Assembly: GCA_023397905.1 (NCBI GenBank)
Contig: JAEWSZ010000182.1
Location: 1 to 64,000, forward strand
DNA length: 64,000 nucleotides
Source of the DNA: Bacillota bacterium
GTDB lineage: Bacteria > Bacillota > Clostridia > Acetivibrionales > DSM-1351
Direction: 5' to 3'
Positions 18,601 to 27,489 of this stretch are shown here, one piece after another. Below the pieces are notes generated by a model that searched no databases, was not told the origin of the DNA, and worked only from the letters and a program-made list of their open reading frames with translations. Position 1 is the stretch's first letter; the number at the start of each line of letters is the position of its first letter. The translations under genes were made by a program, and so were the position numbers.

Positions 18601-21600
18601 AAAAGAGGCGGATGTGACTGTAATGACAAACGGGAATGTGAGAATAGAATATGATTTGAATAAGGGCGCCGCAGATTTTTACTATAAAGGTGTCAAAAAA
18701 GTATCCGGATTTTACAGCGCTATTGAGACCAATGGGCCTGAAAACACATTTATAACCAGTAAGGACTATACTTCCCGCAATGCCGTGACCACGGGAAACG
18801 AGACGGTGATCACCAGCGCAAAAGCGGGATATCCCACCATGAAGCAGAAATTTATACTGGATGGAAACGACCACTTTCTGGTGCAGGTGACACTGGAGGG
18901 CGCAGGTCTTTCGTCAAACTGGATGAGCCCTGTTATGACCGATGGAGCGGGAAGCGTGGATATCGGAAGCTATGACGACAACAGGGCGCTGTTCGTTCCC
19001 TTTGACAACGATGCCTGGGTCAGGTACGATGCCGGCACCATAAACAGGGAGGATCTGAGCTATGAAGTCGGAGCATTCTACAATAACAGCAACAGGAACG
19101 GGCTGGTAATAGGGTCCGTAGACCATGACACCTGGAAGACCGGTGTCTATTTCAGGGGAACGGATAACAGGCTGGATAAGTTATATGCTTTCGGAGGGGC
19201 GGCTTCCGCATTCACCCGTGATGCCGGCTATCATGGAAGCATCACAGGGAATGTTATCTCATCTCCCAGGATATTTGTGGGCTACAGTCAGGATTGGAGA
19301 AACGGAATGGAAGAATACGCGGCGGCCAATGCTTACGTGGTGCCAAAGCAGGATTGGAAAGGAAGCGTTCCCTTTGGCTGGAACAGCTGGGGAAAGATAC
19401 AGAGTTCCATCAATTTTGAAAAAGCGGCCGCAGTATCAAATTTTGTACATGATGAGCTGCAAAACTACGGCTTCAGTAATGACAATACGGTATATATAAA
19501 CCTGGATTCCTACTGGGATAATATGAATGACGGGCAGCTGGCGGATTTTGTAAAGGTTTGCAAAAACAACGGCCAGAAGGCCGGTATTTACTGGGCTCCG
19601 TTTGTGGACTGGGGCAAGAACCAGTCCAGGCAGGTTGAAGGCTCAAGCTACACATATAAGGATATCTGGCTGAAAGACTCAAAGGGAAATCCCATAGAGC
19701 TTGACGGGGCCTATGCTCTGGACCCCACTCATCCGGGTACAAAAGCCAGAATAGATTATTTTATAAACAGGTTCAAACAGGCGGGGTTTGAATATATAAA
19801 GCTGGACTTCCTGACACATGCGTCAATCGAGGGCGGAGCCAATAATGGAGTCCACTATGATACAAATGTCCATACGGGCATACAGGCATATAATCAGGGC
19901 ATGGCATATGTAAATAAAAAGATAGGCGGGCAGATGTTCATAAGTCTTGCCATATCTCCGGTATTTCCATACCAGTATGCCAACGCCAGACGTGTCGCAT
20001 GCGATTCCTACGGTTCGGCATCCGAGACGGAGTATACCATGAACTCGGTATCCTACGGCTGGTGGATGAGCGGGATATTGTACGAATATAACGACCCGGA
20101 CCATATGGTGCTGGAAGGGCATTCGGCTGATGAAAACATGAGCAGGATAACCTCAGGGGTAGCGGCGGGCACCGTATTTCTCAATGGTGACGACCTGACC
20201 GGCCAGGCGGGGCGGGAGAAAGCAAAGCAGTATCTGACCAACAGCCGGGTAAATGAGGTTGCGAAAATAGGAAAGCCCTTTGTTCCGGTGGAAACCAATT
20301 CCGGGCGGAATGCCGCAGACACATTCGTATTGAAGGACGGAAATGCTTTTTATATAGCACTGTTCAATTACGGCGGCAGTAATGCGGTAAAATCCCTTAA
20401 CCTTGCCAGGGCCGGCCTGAATGGCTCTGCCAGATATGATGCGCAGGAACTCTGGAGCGGGACAAAAATACAGGGAGTAACCGCAACCCTTGAAACTAAA
20501 ATTAATGCAGGGGGCGCAAAGCTATACAAGCTGACACCTGCGGCAGCGGGGGGACCGTCAGGCGGAAGCCCGTCCACAGGAACTCAGCCCGTGTCTTCAG
20601 GGGGAAGCAAGGGAATAGTGAGTATAAGAGACGACAGCTTTATAAAGGATATAAAGGAAGCGCTGGACAATGGCAGTCAGGAAACAATCAAGCTGAAAGT
20701 GTCCGGTGTGGAGGGCGCCGAAGGATACTCCGTCAGTATACCGGCGCAGGCTCTTATTTTAAAGGAGAATATACTCAGGCTGGAAATACAAACGGAGTTC
20801 GGCACGGTTATAGTCCCATCAAACCTTCTGGCCTCGGCCGGTATTCAGGAAGGTTCCGAAATCGCGCTGAATATAAAGGCAGTGACCGAAGGCACGGCAG
20901 ATAAGAGAAAACCGGTGGTAGAGGTGACCGTCAATGCCGGCGGAAAGCCAATTGAGTATGACAATCCATATTCCGCCATGACAGTCAGGATACCTTATGC
21001 ACCTTCGGCGGAAGAGCTTGAGGATCAGGAGTATCTGGTGATACTGTCCATTGATGGAGAGGGAAGGTCCACACCGGTGTCAAACGGCAGATTTAAAGCC
21101 GATGGCGGCGTAATGGAATTCAGGGCTTCCCATCCGGGCAGGTATGCAGTGGCATTTGTAAGAAAAAGCTTCAGCGACACAGCTCAGGCAGGGTGGGCCG
21201 AAAAACCTGTCCGGATACTGGCGGCAAAAGGGATAATAGCAAGTTTGCCGGAGCAAAGCTTCAACCCGGGAGCAGCCATATCCAGGGGAGAATTTCTGAA
21301 TTGGCTAATAAAGTCACTGGATTTAAAGGCGGAGTTTGATTCAAATTTCAGCGATATGGATGAAACCGATGCGAACTATAAAGCTGTGGGAGTGGCAAAG
21401 GCACTTGGGATCACTGCGGGCATCGGGAACAGCAGATTTGATCCGGCGAAGGAAATATCAAGGCAGGACATGATGGTTCTCGGGGAGAAAGCTTTGAAAA
21501 TAGCGGGGAAAGCCCTGGAGCCCGGAGCCGGCACCGAACTGGAAAAATTCTCTGACGCCGACGCAATGGCCGCATATGCCAGGGAAGCTGCCGCAGCTCT

Positions 21601-21709
21601 GGTCAGGTCGGGGTATATAGCCGGAAGCGGCAGCAGGCTGAATCCGTCGGCAAACGCCACAAGAGCCGAAGCCGCAGTGCTGGTATATAAAATATACGCT
21701 AACAATTAA
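15686..21709 (+). CDS. SLH-anchored multimodular glycoside hydrolase (clan GH-D-like) with seven CBM35/CBM6-like modules
   Basis: A 2007-residue secreted protein. In order: signal peptide (1-28); seven CBM35/CBM6-like modules starting near residues 43, 180, 318, 452, 581, 711 and 842, mostly with YEAE at the start and NLDRI at the end; a catalytic region (about 975-1620); a Gly/Ser/Thr linker; a beta-rich region; and about three S-layer-homology repeats (1836-2007) for cell-wall attachment. The catalytic region has PFGWNSWG at about 1229, and YIKLD with likely nucleophile Asp1374, as in GH27/GH36 alpha-galactosidases. Asp1440 (VACDSYG) is a candidate acid/base. AAGGAGG precedes ATG 15686. Substrate inferred: an alpha-galactose-bearing or related plant polysaccharide. 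Its products would feed the adjacent importer. Confidence 0.88.
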   Translation: MCRKTITWVVMLALMLTAFSGLGLTVGAEADGGNLNLSGFSALAAYEAEDSGNELGGGAAITGIAGASESSAVSLSAADGGSVKINNINAAASGGYSLIIYYAAAETVTAGIQVNSAGAGTVEFASTTSGAIGAAAPWEGQQSSVAVPVSLTEGNNTIQLTAQAGTVILDKIVLEEQTSSFEAESPSNSLLGGAGTSDNSNASGGKQVNNISQSGGVNFENINIEHTGKYILTLYYSTKDPRNFKLIINNGEPIRVDCPSTSPDNWDTVGAYEVTVNLDKGKNTISIFSYDYGPNLDRIALNTNAQQDLPPYPAYEGTLYEAEAGGNIIEGDVKDNIYASGGKYVVNLGNKSLTFSNIAVEQDGYYKVAVLYSVGDNTRSFNLSVNDGAPIKISTPSTQFWDKIGKAETVVSLKAGSNKLKFDNAVTGWAPNLDAIAVAPGASAPPEAAAGDTYEAESAVLGNGAEIQGNSKASGSEQAGNIGSPSRNGFVLFDNVSAEITGSYTMSVYYVSGSGDRAFDVSVNGEAPVRLACPKSGDDWATVGRLDMEVVLNAGKNTVRFDNASWYAPNLDRIMIDDVPAVYEAEASQNILGGNAGLSLNSKASSGVQIGNLGGDQNGSLKFAGIYVNQSGDYLMKVDYSSGSDRAFDVSVNELPALRLDCPAVINDDWETIGSVYMAIPLTKGMNTVKFDNKSGYSPNLDRISITKGIYSYEAEDRRNTLAGGAAVSGDSPEDSGRRHVGNLGGGGPDYGSVQFNNIHVPEEGIYKLTGYYISGSDDRYFKVSVNNSPEVRLNCPNSGGWSSVGKIETLIPLREGVNTIKFNSDYYAPNLDRIEISQWPQSYEAEDPSNTLGNGASIDSNPKDSGGKHAGGLGDGFVRFDHVNVNRAGAYKMTFYYISGSDDRSFDISVNGAGAVNIPCPKSDDDWSESAAAEVTVNLLEGENTIKFSKEGWYAPNLDRIEIATDVVNPVKEADVTVMTNGNVRIEYDLNKGAADFYYKGVKKVSGFYSAIETNGPENTFITSKDYTSRNAVTTGNETVITSAKAGYPTMKQKFILDGNDHFLVQVTLEGAGLSSNWMSPVMTDGAGSVDIGSYDDNRALFVPFDNDAWVRYDAGTINREDLSYEVGAFYNNSNRNGLVIGSVDHDTWKTGVYFRGTDNRLDKLYAFGGAASAFTRDAGYHGSITGNVISSPRIFVGYSQDWRNGMEEYAAANAYVVPKQDWKGSVPFGWNSWGKIQSSINFEKAAAVSNFVHDELQNYGFSNDNTVYINLDSYWDNMNDGQLADFVKVCKNNGQKAGIYWAPFVDWGKNQSRQVEGSSYTYKDIWLKDSKGNPIELDGAYALDPTHPGTKARIDYFINRFKQAGFEYIKLDFLTHASIEGGANNGVHYDTNVHTGIQAYNQGMAYVNKKIGGQMFISLAISPVFPYQYANARRVACDSYGSASETEYTMNSVSYGWWMSGILYEYNDPDHMVLEGHSADENMSRITSGVAAGTVFLNGDDLTGQAGREKAKQYLTNSRVNEVAKIGKPFVPVETNSGRNAADTFVLKDGNAFYIALFNYGGSNAVKSLNLARAGLNGSARYDAQELWSGTKIQGVTATLETKINAGGAKLYKLTPAAAGGPSGGSPSTGTQPVSSGGSKGIVSIRDDSFIKDIKEALDNGSQETIKLKVSGVEGAEGYSVSIPAQALILKENILRLEIQTEFGTVIVPSNLLASAGIQEGSEIALNIKAVTEGTADKRKPVVEVTVNAGGKPIEYDNPYSAMTVRIPYAPSAEELEDQEYLVILSIDGEGRSTPVSNGRFKADGGVMEFRASHPGRYAVAFVRKSFSDTAQAGWAEKPVRILAAKGIIASLPEQSFNPGAAISRGEFLNWLIKSLDLKAEFDSNFSDMDETDANYKAVGVAKALGITAGIGNSRFDPAKEISRQDMMVLGEKALKIAGKALEPGAGTELEKFSDADAMAAYAREAAAALVRSGYIAGSGSRLNPSANATRAEAAVLVYKIYANN

Positions 21710-21850
21710 ACAGCCTGAAAAAAATTAATGGGGTGTTGCAGAATAATAATTCGATATATGTGAAGAGTTCTTATTTACTGATCCACAGGGATAACTTATT
21801 CAATGGGAAGGACCGGTTATAATTGGAGTTTCACATATATCGGATGCATT

Positions 21851-23692
21851 TTATTTTGCAGCACTCCCTTTATTTTTGGCGTCGGCTTCCATCCCTGCGG
21901 GAATCCTTATGGTCACGGTAGTGCCATTGCCGGGAACGCTTTTGTACTCCAGGCCGTATTGCTCGCCGTAATAAAGCTTGATACGCTCATTTATATTTCT
22001 GACCCCATAGCCGTGGGTGCTGCTGGAGTTGGATTCCTCGGTCAGGAGAGTCTCCAGTTTTTCGGGCTCTATGCCCACTCCGTTGTCCTGGACCTGCAAG
22101 GTTATTATGCCTTCCAGGACGGACCCGGAAATCAGGATGAGCCCTCTCCTTTCATCCTTTTGCAGGATACCGTGAAGAACGGAATTTTCAACTATGGGCT
22201 GGAGAATTATTTTTAAAGTGGTAAACTGGTAAACTTCCTCGTCCACCTGAACATGGAAATCGAATATATTCTCAAACCGCCTGTTCTGTATGTCCATATA
22301 CATTTTTACATGTTCTATCTCATTTCTTATGGGGATGATGTTGCTGCCCTTGCTCAGGCTCAGCTTGTAAAACTTGGACAGGGTCTGGACGGTGTCCGCT
22401 ATCTCAGGCACGTTGTTATTTATGGCAGACCAGTTTATCATATCCAGCGTATTATAGAGAAAGTGAGGATTTATCTGGGCCTGCAGGGCCAGCAGCTCTG
22501 CATTTTTTGCTTCCTGGCCTATCCTGTACTGCTCGTCCACCAGAAATTTCAGCCGGCCGGACATGCTGTTGAAGTTTTCCATGAGCTCTCCTATTTCATC
22601 GGTGCTCTTGGTTGTGACCTCAATGTCAAAATTACCTTTTTTCAGAAGTCTCATATTTTTAATGAGAAGTGAAATATTTTTGGTTATATATGAAGAGATC
22701 ACATAGGCCAATATATAGGCCGCCGTGCTGATGAGCAGGAAAAGCAGCAGGATCTGATTCTGGATGCCTTTTCCCACAGCGGTGATCTCGCTGAAGGGAG
22801 TGACCGATACCAGGGTCCAATCCGAATTGGACAGCTTCTGGCAGGCCAGCAGCACCCGGTCTCCCCCCAGCACCTGGGCATTGTAGTAAATGCCATCCCT
22901 GCAATAGTCCTCCAGCACGGAGCTGTCCATAACCCATTTTGGATTGATAGTCTCGGTGGAGGAGGAGATTATATTATTTTTGGAATTCTGGATATAGGTT
23001 ACCGTATTTTTGGTTGAGGAGGCCTTTTTTAATATATCGTTGAGGTTTTTCTCAAGTATGTCTATGCGGACAAAGCCCAAAAAGTTCAAATAGTTGGTTT
23101 TATCCAGAATGGCGCTGATGGCTGAAACCCGTCTGTCCTCCGCATTGTCCGGATTCGCCGCGTAATCCTGCTCTGTGGTTTTTACCCAGATGACCTTTTT
23201 ATGATCTCTGGCAAAGTCCTCATACCAGCCTGAGGCTCTGACATCCTGGAAACTCAGAAAATTTACTTTTTCGGTGGAGTACAGAAAGTAATCCTTTACA
23301 TAGAGCTTTACGTTAAAAACCTCATCCTGGTTTTGGAAGGATCTCAGATACCGGGACAGGTCCTGCATATCCAGCATCTGGGACGGGATGTCAAGCTTGG
23401 AGGGGTCTTGCTCCAGAGTGGCGTTGATCTTTTTGTCTACAAGCAGCACATCTATGGTATTGATTATCTTGTCGATCTTATATGATATAAACAGGCCGGA
23501 CTGTTCGAAGGAATGCCTGGCCGAATAGCTTACAAGTGTCTCTATGGCTGAATACACCCTGAAATTTGACATTACGGCAAAAATTCCAAAGGGGACTATT
23601 ATAAGCAGCAGATAGGATATCAGCAGTTTGTTTTTCAGCTTCAAGCCGGAGAATTTCTGCATGAGCTGTTTTGGAGACATCAATTTTTTCAT
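21851..23692 (-). CDS. YesM-type sensor histidine kinase (second unit)
   Basis: A 613-residue membrane kinase built like the one at 8069-9892. It has transmembrane segments at about residues 20-45 and 300-325, an extracellular sensor between them, a HAMP linker, phospho-acceptor His410 in QINPHFLYNTL, and an HATPase_c domain (VENSVLHGI; DNGVGIEPEK). Its start overlaps the stop of the response-regulator gene by four bases (ATGA), showing translational coupling. It is convergent with the SLH enzyme gene. It probably senses a different sugar from the first unit, since the extracellular regions differ. Confidence 0.93.
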   Translation of the reverse strand: MKKLMSPKQLMQKFSGLKLKNKLLISYLLLIIVPFGIFAVMSNFRVYSAIETLVSYSARHSFEQSGLFISYKIDKIINTIDVLLVDKKINATLEQDPSKLDIPSQMLDMQDLSRYLRSFQNQDEVFNVKLYVKDYFLYSTEKVNFLSFQDVRASGWYEDFARDHKKVIWVKTTEQDYAANPDNAEDRRVSAISAILDKTNYLNFLGFVRIDILEKNLNDILKKASSTKNTVTYIQNSKNNIISSSTETINPKWVMDSSVLEDYCRDGIYYNAQVLGGDRVLLACQKLSNSDWTLVSVTPFSEITAVGKGIQNQILLLFLLISTAAYILAYVISSYITKNISLLIKNMRLLKKGNFDIEVTTKSTDEIGELMENFNSMSGRLKFLVDEQYRIGQEAKNAELLALQAQINPHFLYNTLDMINWSAINNNVPEIADTVQTLSKFYKLSLSKGSNIIPIRNEIEHVKMYMDIQNRRFENIFDFHVQVDEEVYQFTTLKIILQPIVENSVLHGILQKDERRGLILISGSVLEGIITLQVQDNGVGIEPEKLETLLTEESNSSSTHGYGVRNINERIKLYYGEQYGLEYKSVPGNGTTVTIRIPAGMEADAKNKGSAAK

Positions 23693-25281
23693 AGTCTCAT
23701 CTCCCTGTATTCGGAGGGCGTCATATTGGTTATCTTTTTAAAAATCTTTGTAAAATAATTCTGATCAGGATATCCCACCTTTGAAGCCACGTAATACAGC
23801 TTTACGGTGCTGTCCTCCAGCAGTTCCTTGGCCTTTTCAATGCGGAACTCGGTAACGTACTGGTTCAGGGTCTTTCCTGTTTCCTTTTTGAAAAGGACGC
23901 ACAGGTGGGAATGGCTTAAATAGAGCTTGTCGCATATGAATTTTATGGACAGGCCGGGATCGCCGTAGTTCTTTTCAATAATTTCATACACATGGGAAAT
24001 ACACCTGCTCACACCCTCATGCTTTGCCGATTCGGTGAAATAGGCCATGACAAAATTCAGTATGAAGGATTCCACCTCGTCAAGGGTGGCAAATTCCGAC
24101 AGCGTCTCCCACAGGGCACTTTCCGAACTGGCAGACGAAAAAACGATCTTTTGCCTTGCCGCATGGTTTAAAAGGGTGAGCAGTATTTTGAAATAGAAGC
24201 TTTTTATATTTGGTATCAATGTATTATTGTATGGTTTTATAGAGCGGGCCAAATCTTTTAAAAAGGCCAGTACCTTATCATTGTCCCTGCTTTGAAGGAG
24301 ACCTTTGAAATCGCTCAATAAGGCTTCCTTCAGCTCAAAGGTCTTGGCCGGGTTGACATCGGACCGTGAAAACCTGCCATAGCCGCTGAAAAACAGCTGC
24401 TGGCTTGCAATGGCCGCAGCCTGGTAGGAGCTGGATATGGTCTGCAAAGAGTCTTCGATACTGCCTATGCCTATAAAGAGCCGGCATTTCTCCCTCAGGC
24501 TTTCCAGAAGCTGCAGAGATAAACTGTCCAGGACCCAATCCGTCAGGGGAGAAGCCGGATTCAGACCGCCCAGAGCTATCAGTATCATGGTGTTGGCATC
24601 TTTAAAGCTGGAAAAGGATTGGATTCCCTTTGCCAGAAAAGCCTGGTGTATGCGCTCCTGCAAATATGCTTTTCCGGTTCCCTTTGCGTTTAACGAGTCC
24701 CAGTCCTTTATTCCGAAATTTAATATGAGGGCTGCAAATCTGGTTTTGGAAGTTACGCTTATACCGGCGATATTCAGCCACTTTTCCATTACAGAACTGT
24801 CCGTGTTGTTCTGGATTATTTCAAGAGGCAGATTCACCTTGAGCATGTCCAGGCTTTCCTTCAGAGTAAGCTCCTTTTTTAAGTCAAGAGCCTGCTTCTC
24901 CTGTTCCAGGGAACACATGGACACGGCCTCGGATATAACCTGGGAAACCTCTTCAAGGCTTATGGGTTTCTCAATATAGCTCATGGCTTTAAGGTGAAGG
25001 GCGGATTTTAGATATTCCTTGTCGGAATAACCGCTCATGAAAATGACCTTGCAGTGGGGAAGGAGCTCACGCAGCTTTGTAGCAAGCTCGATTCCGTCCA
25101 TACGGGGCATCCGGACATCCGTAAGGAGTATGTCCGGCTTTATCTCCGAAGCTTTTTCAAAAGCGGACACGCCGTCGGCCGACTGCTCCACCAAATCCAC
25201 ACCAAGGCTTTTCCAATCAAGATTTCTGATAAGGCCGCTTCTTACAAAACCTTCGTCATCCGCGATCAGAAGTCTAATCAT
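23689..25281 (-). CDS. YesN-type response regulator (second unit)
   Basis: A 530-residue regulator with a receiver domain (DDE at residues 8-10, Asp55 in ILLTDVRMPRMDG, Lys in IEKPIS), a variable middle region, and a C-terminal AraC DNA-binding domain (about 425-530, with HLCVLFKKETGK and NYFTKIFKKITNMTPSEYREM). GGAGGG precedes ATG 25281. It is divergent from the second ABC importer operon (248-bp gap) and most likely activates it when phosphorylated by the downstream kinase. Confidence 0.93.
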   Translation of the reverse strand: MIRLLIADDEGFVRSGLIRNLDWKSLGVDLVEQSADGVSAFEKASEIKPDILLTDVRMPRMDGIELATKLRELLPHCKVIFMSGYSDKEYLKSALHLKAMSYIEKPISLEEVSQVISEAVSMCSLEQEKQALDLKKELTLKESLDMLKVNLPLEIIQNNTDSSVMEKWLNIAGISVTSKTRFAALILNFGIKDWDSLNAKGTGKAYLQERIHQAFLAKGIQSFSSFKDANTMILIALGGLNPASPLTDWVLDSLSLQLLESLREKCRLFIGIGSIEDSLQTISSSYQAAAIASQQLFFSGYGRFSRSDVNPAKTFELKEALLSDFKGLLQSRDNDKVLAFLKDLARSIKPYNNTLIPNIKSFYFKILLTLLNHAARQKIVFSSASSESALWETLSEFATLDEVESFILNFVMAYFTESAKHEGVSRCISHVYEIIEKNYGDPGLSIKFICDKLYLSHSHLCVLFKKETGKTLNQYVTEFRIEKAKELLEDSTVKLYYVASKVGYPDQNYFTKIFKKITNMTPSEYREMRL

Positions 25282-25529
25282 CCTGAACCCTCCATCTGAA
25301 TGTTCTACTGAATGTCCTAAAAACGGATTAACCGGATTTTAGTATAACATTTTTCATTTTCTTTGAGAAGGTCGCCGGCCGGATATTTGGATTATTAAAT
25401 ACAAATTTGCTAAAAATAAAACATTTATCATGTATGCTTGAAACCGGAGCCATGTTAAATTTATTATGTAAAGACGTATGAAGCAAATCTGACTATGCAT
25501 CAATCTAAGCAGCAACAGGAGGAAATATC

Positions 25530-26453
25530 ATGAGACTTATCCGTGACGTATTTCAGGATTTCAGAAAAAATAAAGTGGTTTTATTCATGCTGATACCGGC
25601 TGTATTATATTATTTTATATTTATGTATGTTCCCATGGCCGGGATCGTCATTGCCTTTAAACGGCTGGACTATGCGGCGGGCATATTCGGCAGCGACTGG
25701 GTGGGCTTCGACAATTTCAAATTTTTCTTTATGTCGGGCCAGGCCTTTAATGTGACAAAAAATACATTCTTATATAATCTGGTATTTATTATTGTAAATA
25801 CGTCCATGCAAATAATGGTGTCCATATTTTTAACCGAAATGAGAAACAAATATGTAAAGAAGAGCACCCAGACACTTATGCTGATGCCGTATTTCATCTC
25901 CTGGGTAGTTGTGGGAGCATTTATATACAATATATTCAACTATGAATTCGGAGCTCTCAACACCCTGCTGAAGTCCTTCGGAATGGAGTCTGTGGACGTT
26001 ATGGGAACGGTGGGAGCCTGGAAGTATATACTGGTGTTCTTCAATGCCTGGAACGGCGTGGGCTACGGCAGCATCGTGTACATGGCGGCAATCACCGGAA
26101 TAGACAAAGAGCTGTACGAGGCTTCCGAGCTTGACGGGGCGAATATATTCCAACAGATACGCAGGATAACCATACCCAGCATTAAGCCCACAATCATTAT
26201 CATGATCCTTCTCAGCGTAGGTTCCATATTCCGGGGCAACTTTTCAATGTTCTACCAGATAATCGGAAACAACGGACTGCTCTTTAATTCCACCGATGTT
26301 ATCGACACTTTTGTATTCAGGTCCCTGATGAAAACGCAGGAGGTAGGTATGGCTTCGGCGGCGGGCTTGTACCAGTCTGTGCTCTGCTTTGCGATCATTA
26401 TGATAACAAATGGAATTATAAAACGCGTGGACAGCGAGTATGCACTTTTTTAG
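25530..26453 (+). CDS. Sugar ABC transporter permease, LplB type (second unit)
   Basis: A 307-residue permease with about six transmembrane helices and the EAA loop ELYEASELDGANIFQQI at about residues 191-207. ACAGGAGG precedes ATG 25530. First gene of the second importer operon, 12 bases from the next permease. It is a paralogue of the protein at 11864-12841. Confidence 0.92.
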   Translation: MRLIRDVFQDFRKNKVVLFMLIPAVLYYFIFMYVPMAGIVIAFKRLDYAAGIFGSDWVGFDNFKFFFMSGQAFNVTKNTFLYNLVFIIVNTSMQIMVSIFLTEMRNKYVKKSTQTLMLMPYFISWVVVGAFIYNIFNYEFGALNTLLKSFGMESVDVMGTVGAWKYILVFFNAWNGVGYGSIVYMAAITGIDKELYEASELDGANIFQQIRRITIPSIKPTIIIMILLSVGSIFRGNFSMFYQIIGNNGLLFNSTDVIDTFVFRSLMKTQEVGMASAAGLYQSVLCFAIIMITNGIIKRVDSEYALF

Positions 26454-26465
26454 AGGAGGCAAACA

Positions 26466-27353
26466 ATGAGGATACAAAGAGGCAAAGAACAGACCTTATT
26501 CAATATAATAAGCTACAGTGTGATTATTATATTTACGCTGCTGTGCGTAATACCGTTTCTGCTGGTCATATCGGGATCGTTTACCGATGAGGGTTCCATC
26601 CATACAGACGGGTACAGATTTATTCCAAAGCATTTTTCACTGAACGCATACAGGGTGGCTTTCGCAATGCCGGGCAATATCCTGCGGGCATACGCGGTGA
26701 CGGGCTCGGTTACTGCCGTGGGCACCCTTGTGGGACTGTTTATCATATGCATGACCGCCTATGCGCTGCAGAGGCCGCAATTTAAATACAGAAATGCCTT
26801 TGCCCTGTACTTTTACTTTACGACACTGTTCAGCGGAGGACTGGTGCCCTGGTATATTCTGATGGTAAGGTATCTGCACCTGAAGAATAACTATCTGGCG
26901 CTTTTGTTTCCAGCCATGCTGACGGTGTTTGACATCATCATCATGAGAAGCTTTATGAAATCCATTCCGGAAGCGCTGGCGGAGTCGGCAAAAATAGACG
27001 GGGCCGGGGAGTTCAGGATTTTCGCTCAGATATTCCTGCCGCTGTCAAAACCGGCTCTGGCCACAGTAGGGCTGTTTATCGCGCTGAGATACTGGAATGA
27101 CTGGTATGCTACCATGCTGTTCATCACGGACAAAAAAATGTTCAGCCTGCAATTCTATCTCTACAGTATGCTGACTCAAATGGAGTTTGCGGCAAACGAT
27201 GCAAAATCCGCCGGTATTTTAATGGAGCAGTACCCGGCGGAATCCTTCAAGCTGGCTATGACCATTGTGGCCACAGGACCTATCCTGTTTCTCTATCCGT
27301 TCGTCCAGAAATATTTCATCCAGGGTATGACAGTGGGCGCTGTAAAGGGATAA
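26466..27353 (+). CDS. Sugar ABC transporter permease, YtcP/MalG type (second unit)
   Basis: A 295-residue permease with about six transmembrane helices, EAA loop ALAESAKIDGAGEFRIF, and the family C-terminus QKYFIQGMTVGAVKG. AGAGGAGG precedes ATG 26466. Partner of the permease immediately upstream. Confidence 0.93.
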   Translation: MRIQRGKEQTLFNIISYSVIIIFTLLCVIPFLLVISGSFTDEGSIHTDGYRFIPKHFSLNAYRVAFAMPGNILRAYAVTGSVTAVGTLVGLFIICMTAYALQRPQFKYRNAFALYFYFTTLFSGGLVPWYILMVRYLHLKNNYLALLFPAMLTVFDIIIMRSFMKSIPEALAESAKIDGAGEFRIFAQIFLPLSKPALATVGLFIALRYWNDWYATMLFITDKKMFSLQFYLYSMLTQMEFAANDAKSAGILMEQYPAESFKLAMTIVATGPILFLYPFVQKYFIQGMTVGAVKG

Positions 27354-27489
27354 ATCCGGTATACCGGTTTATCATAAATACATGAGTCTTTGACGGATGC
27401 GTTCAAATCAGCCTTGCTAGCGTAGCGGTTTGAGATGTATCCTTACATAAGCCGACTCATGATTCAAACGATGTATAAGGAGGAATAGT
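27354..27489 (+). promoter_or_regulatory. Intercistronic region with palindrome and long inverted repeat
   Basis: Three bases after the permease stop lies a perfect 12-bp palindrome, CCGGTATACCGG (27356-27367). Then CATGAGTC (27381-27388) pairs with GACTCATG (27454-27461) as the base of a long imperfect stem. No T-run follows, so this is not a terminator. It may stabilise or process the mRNA to raise expression of the binding protein, or serve as an operator. Confidence 0.45.
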
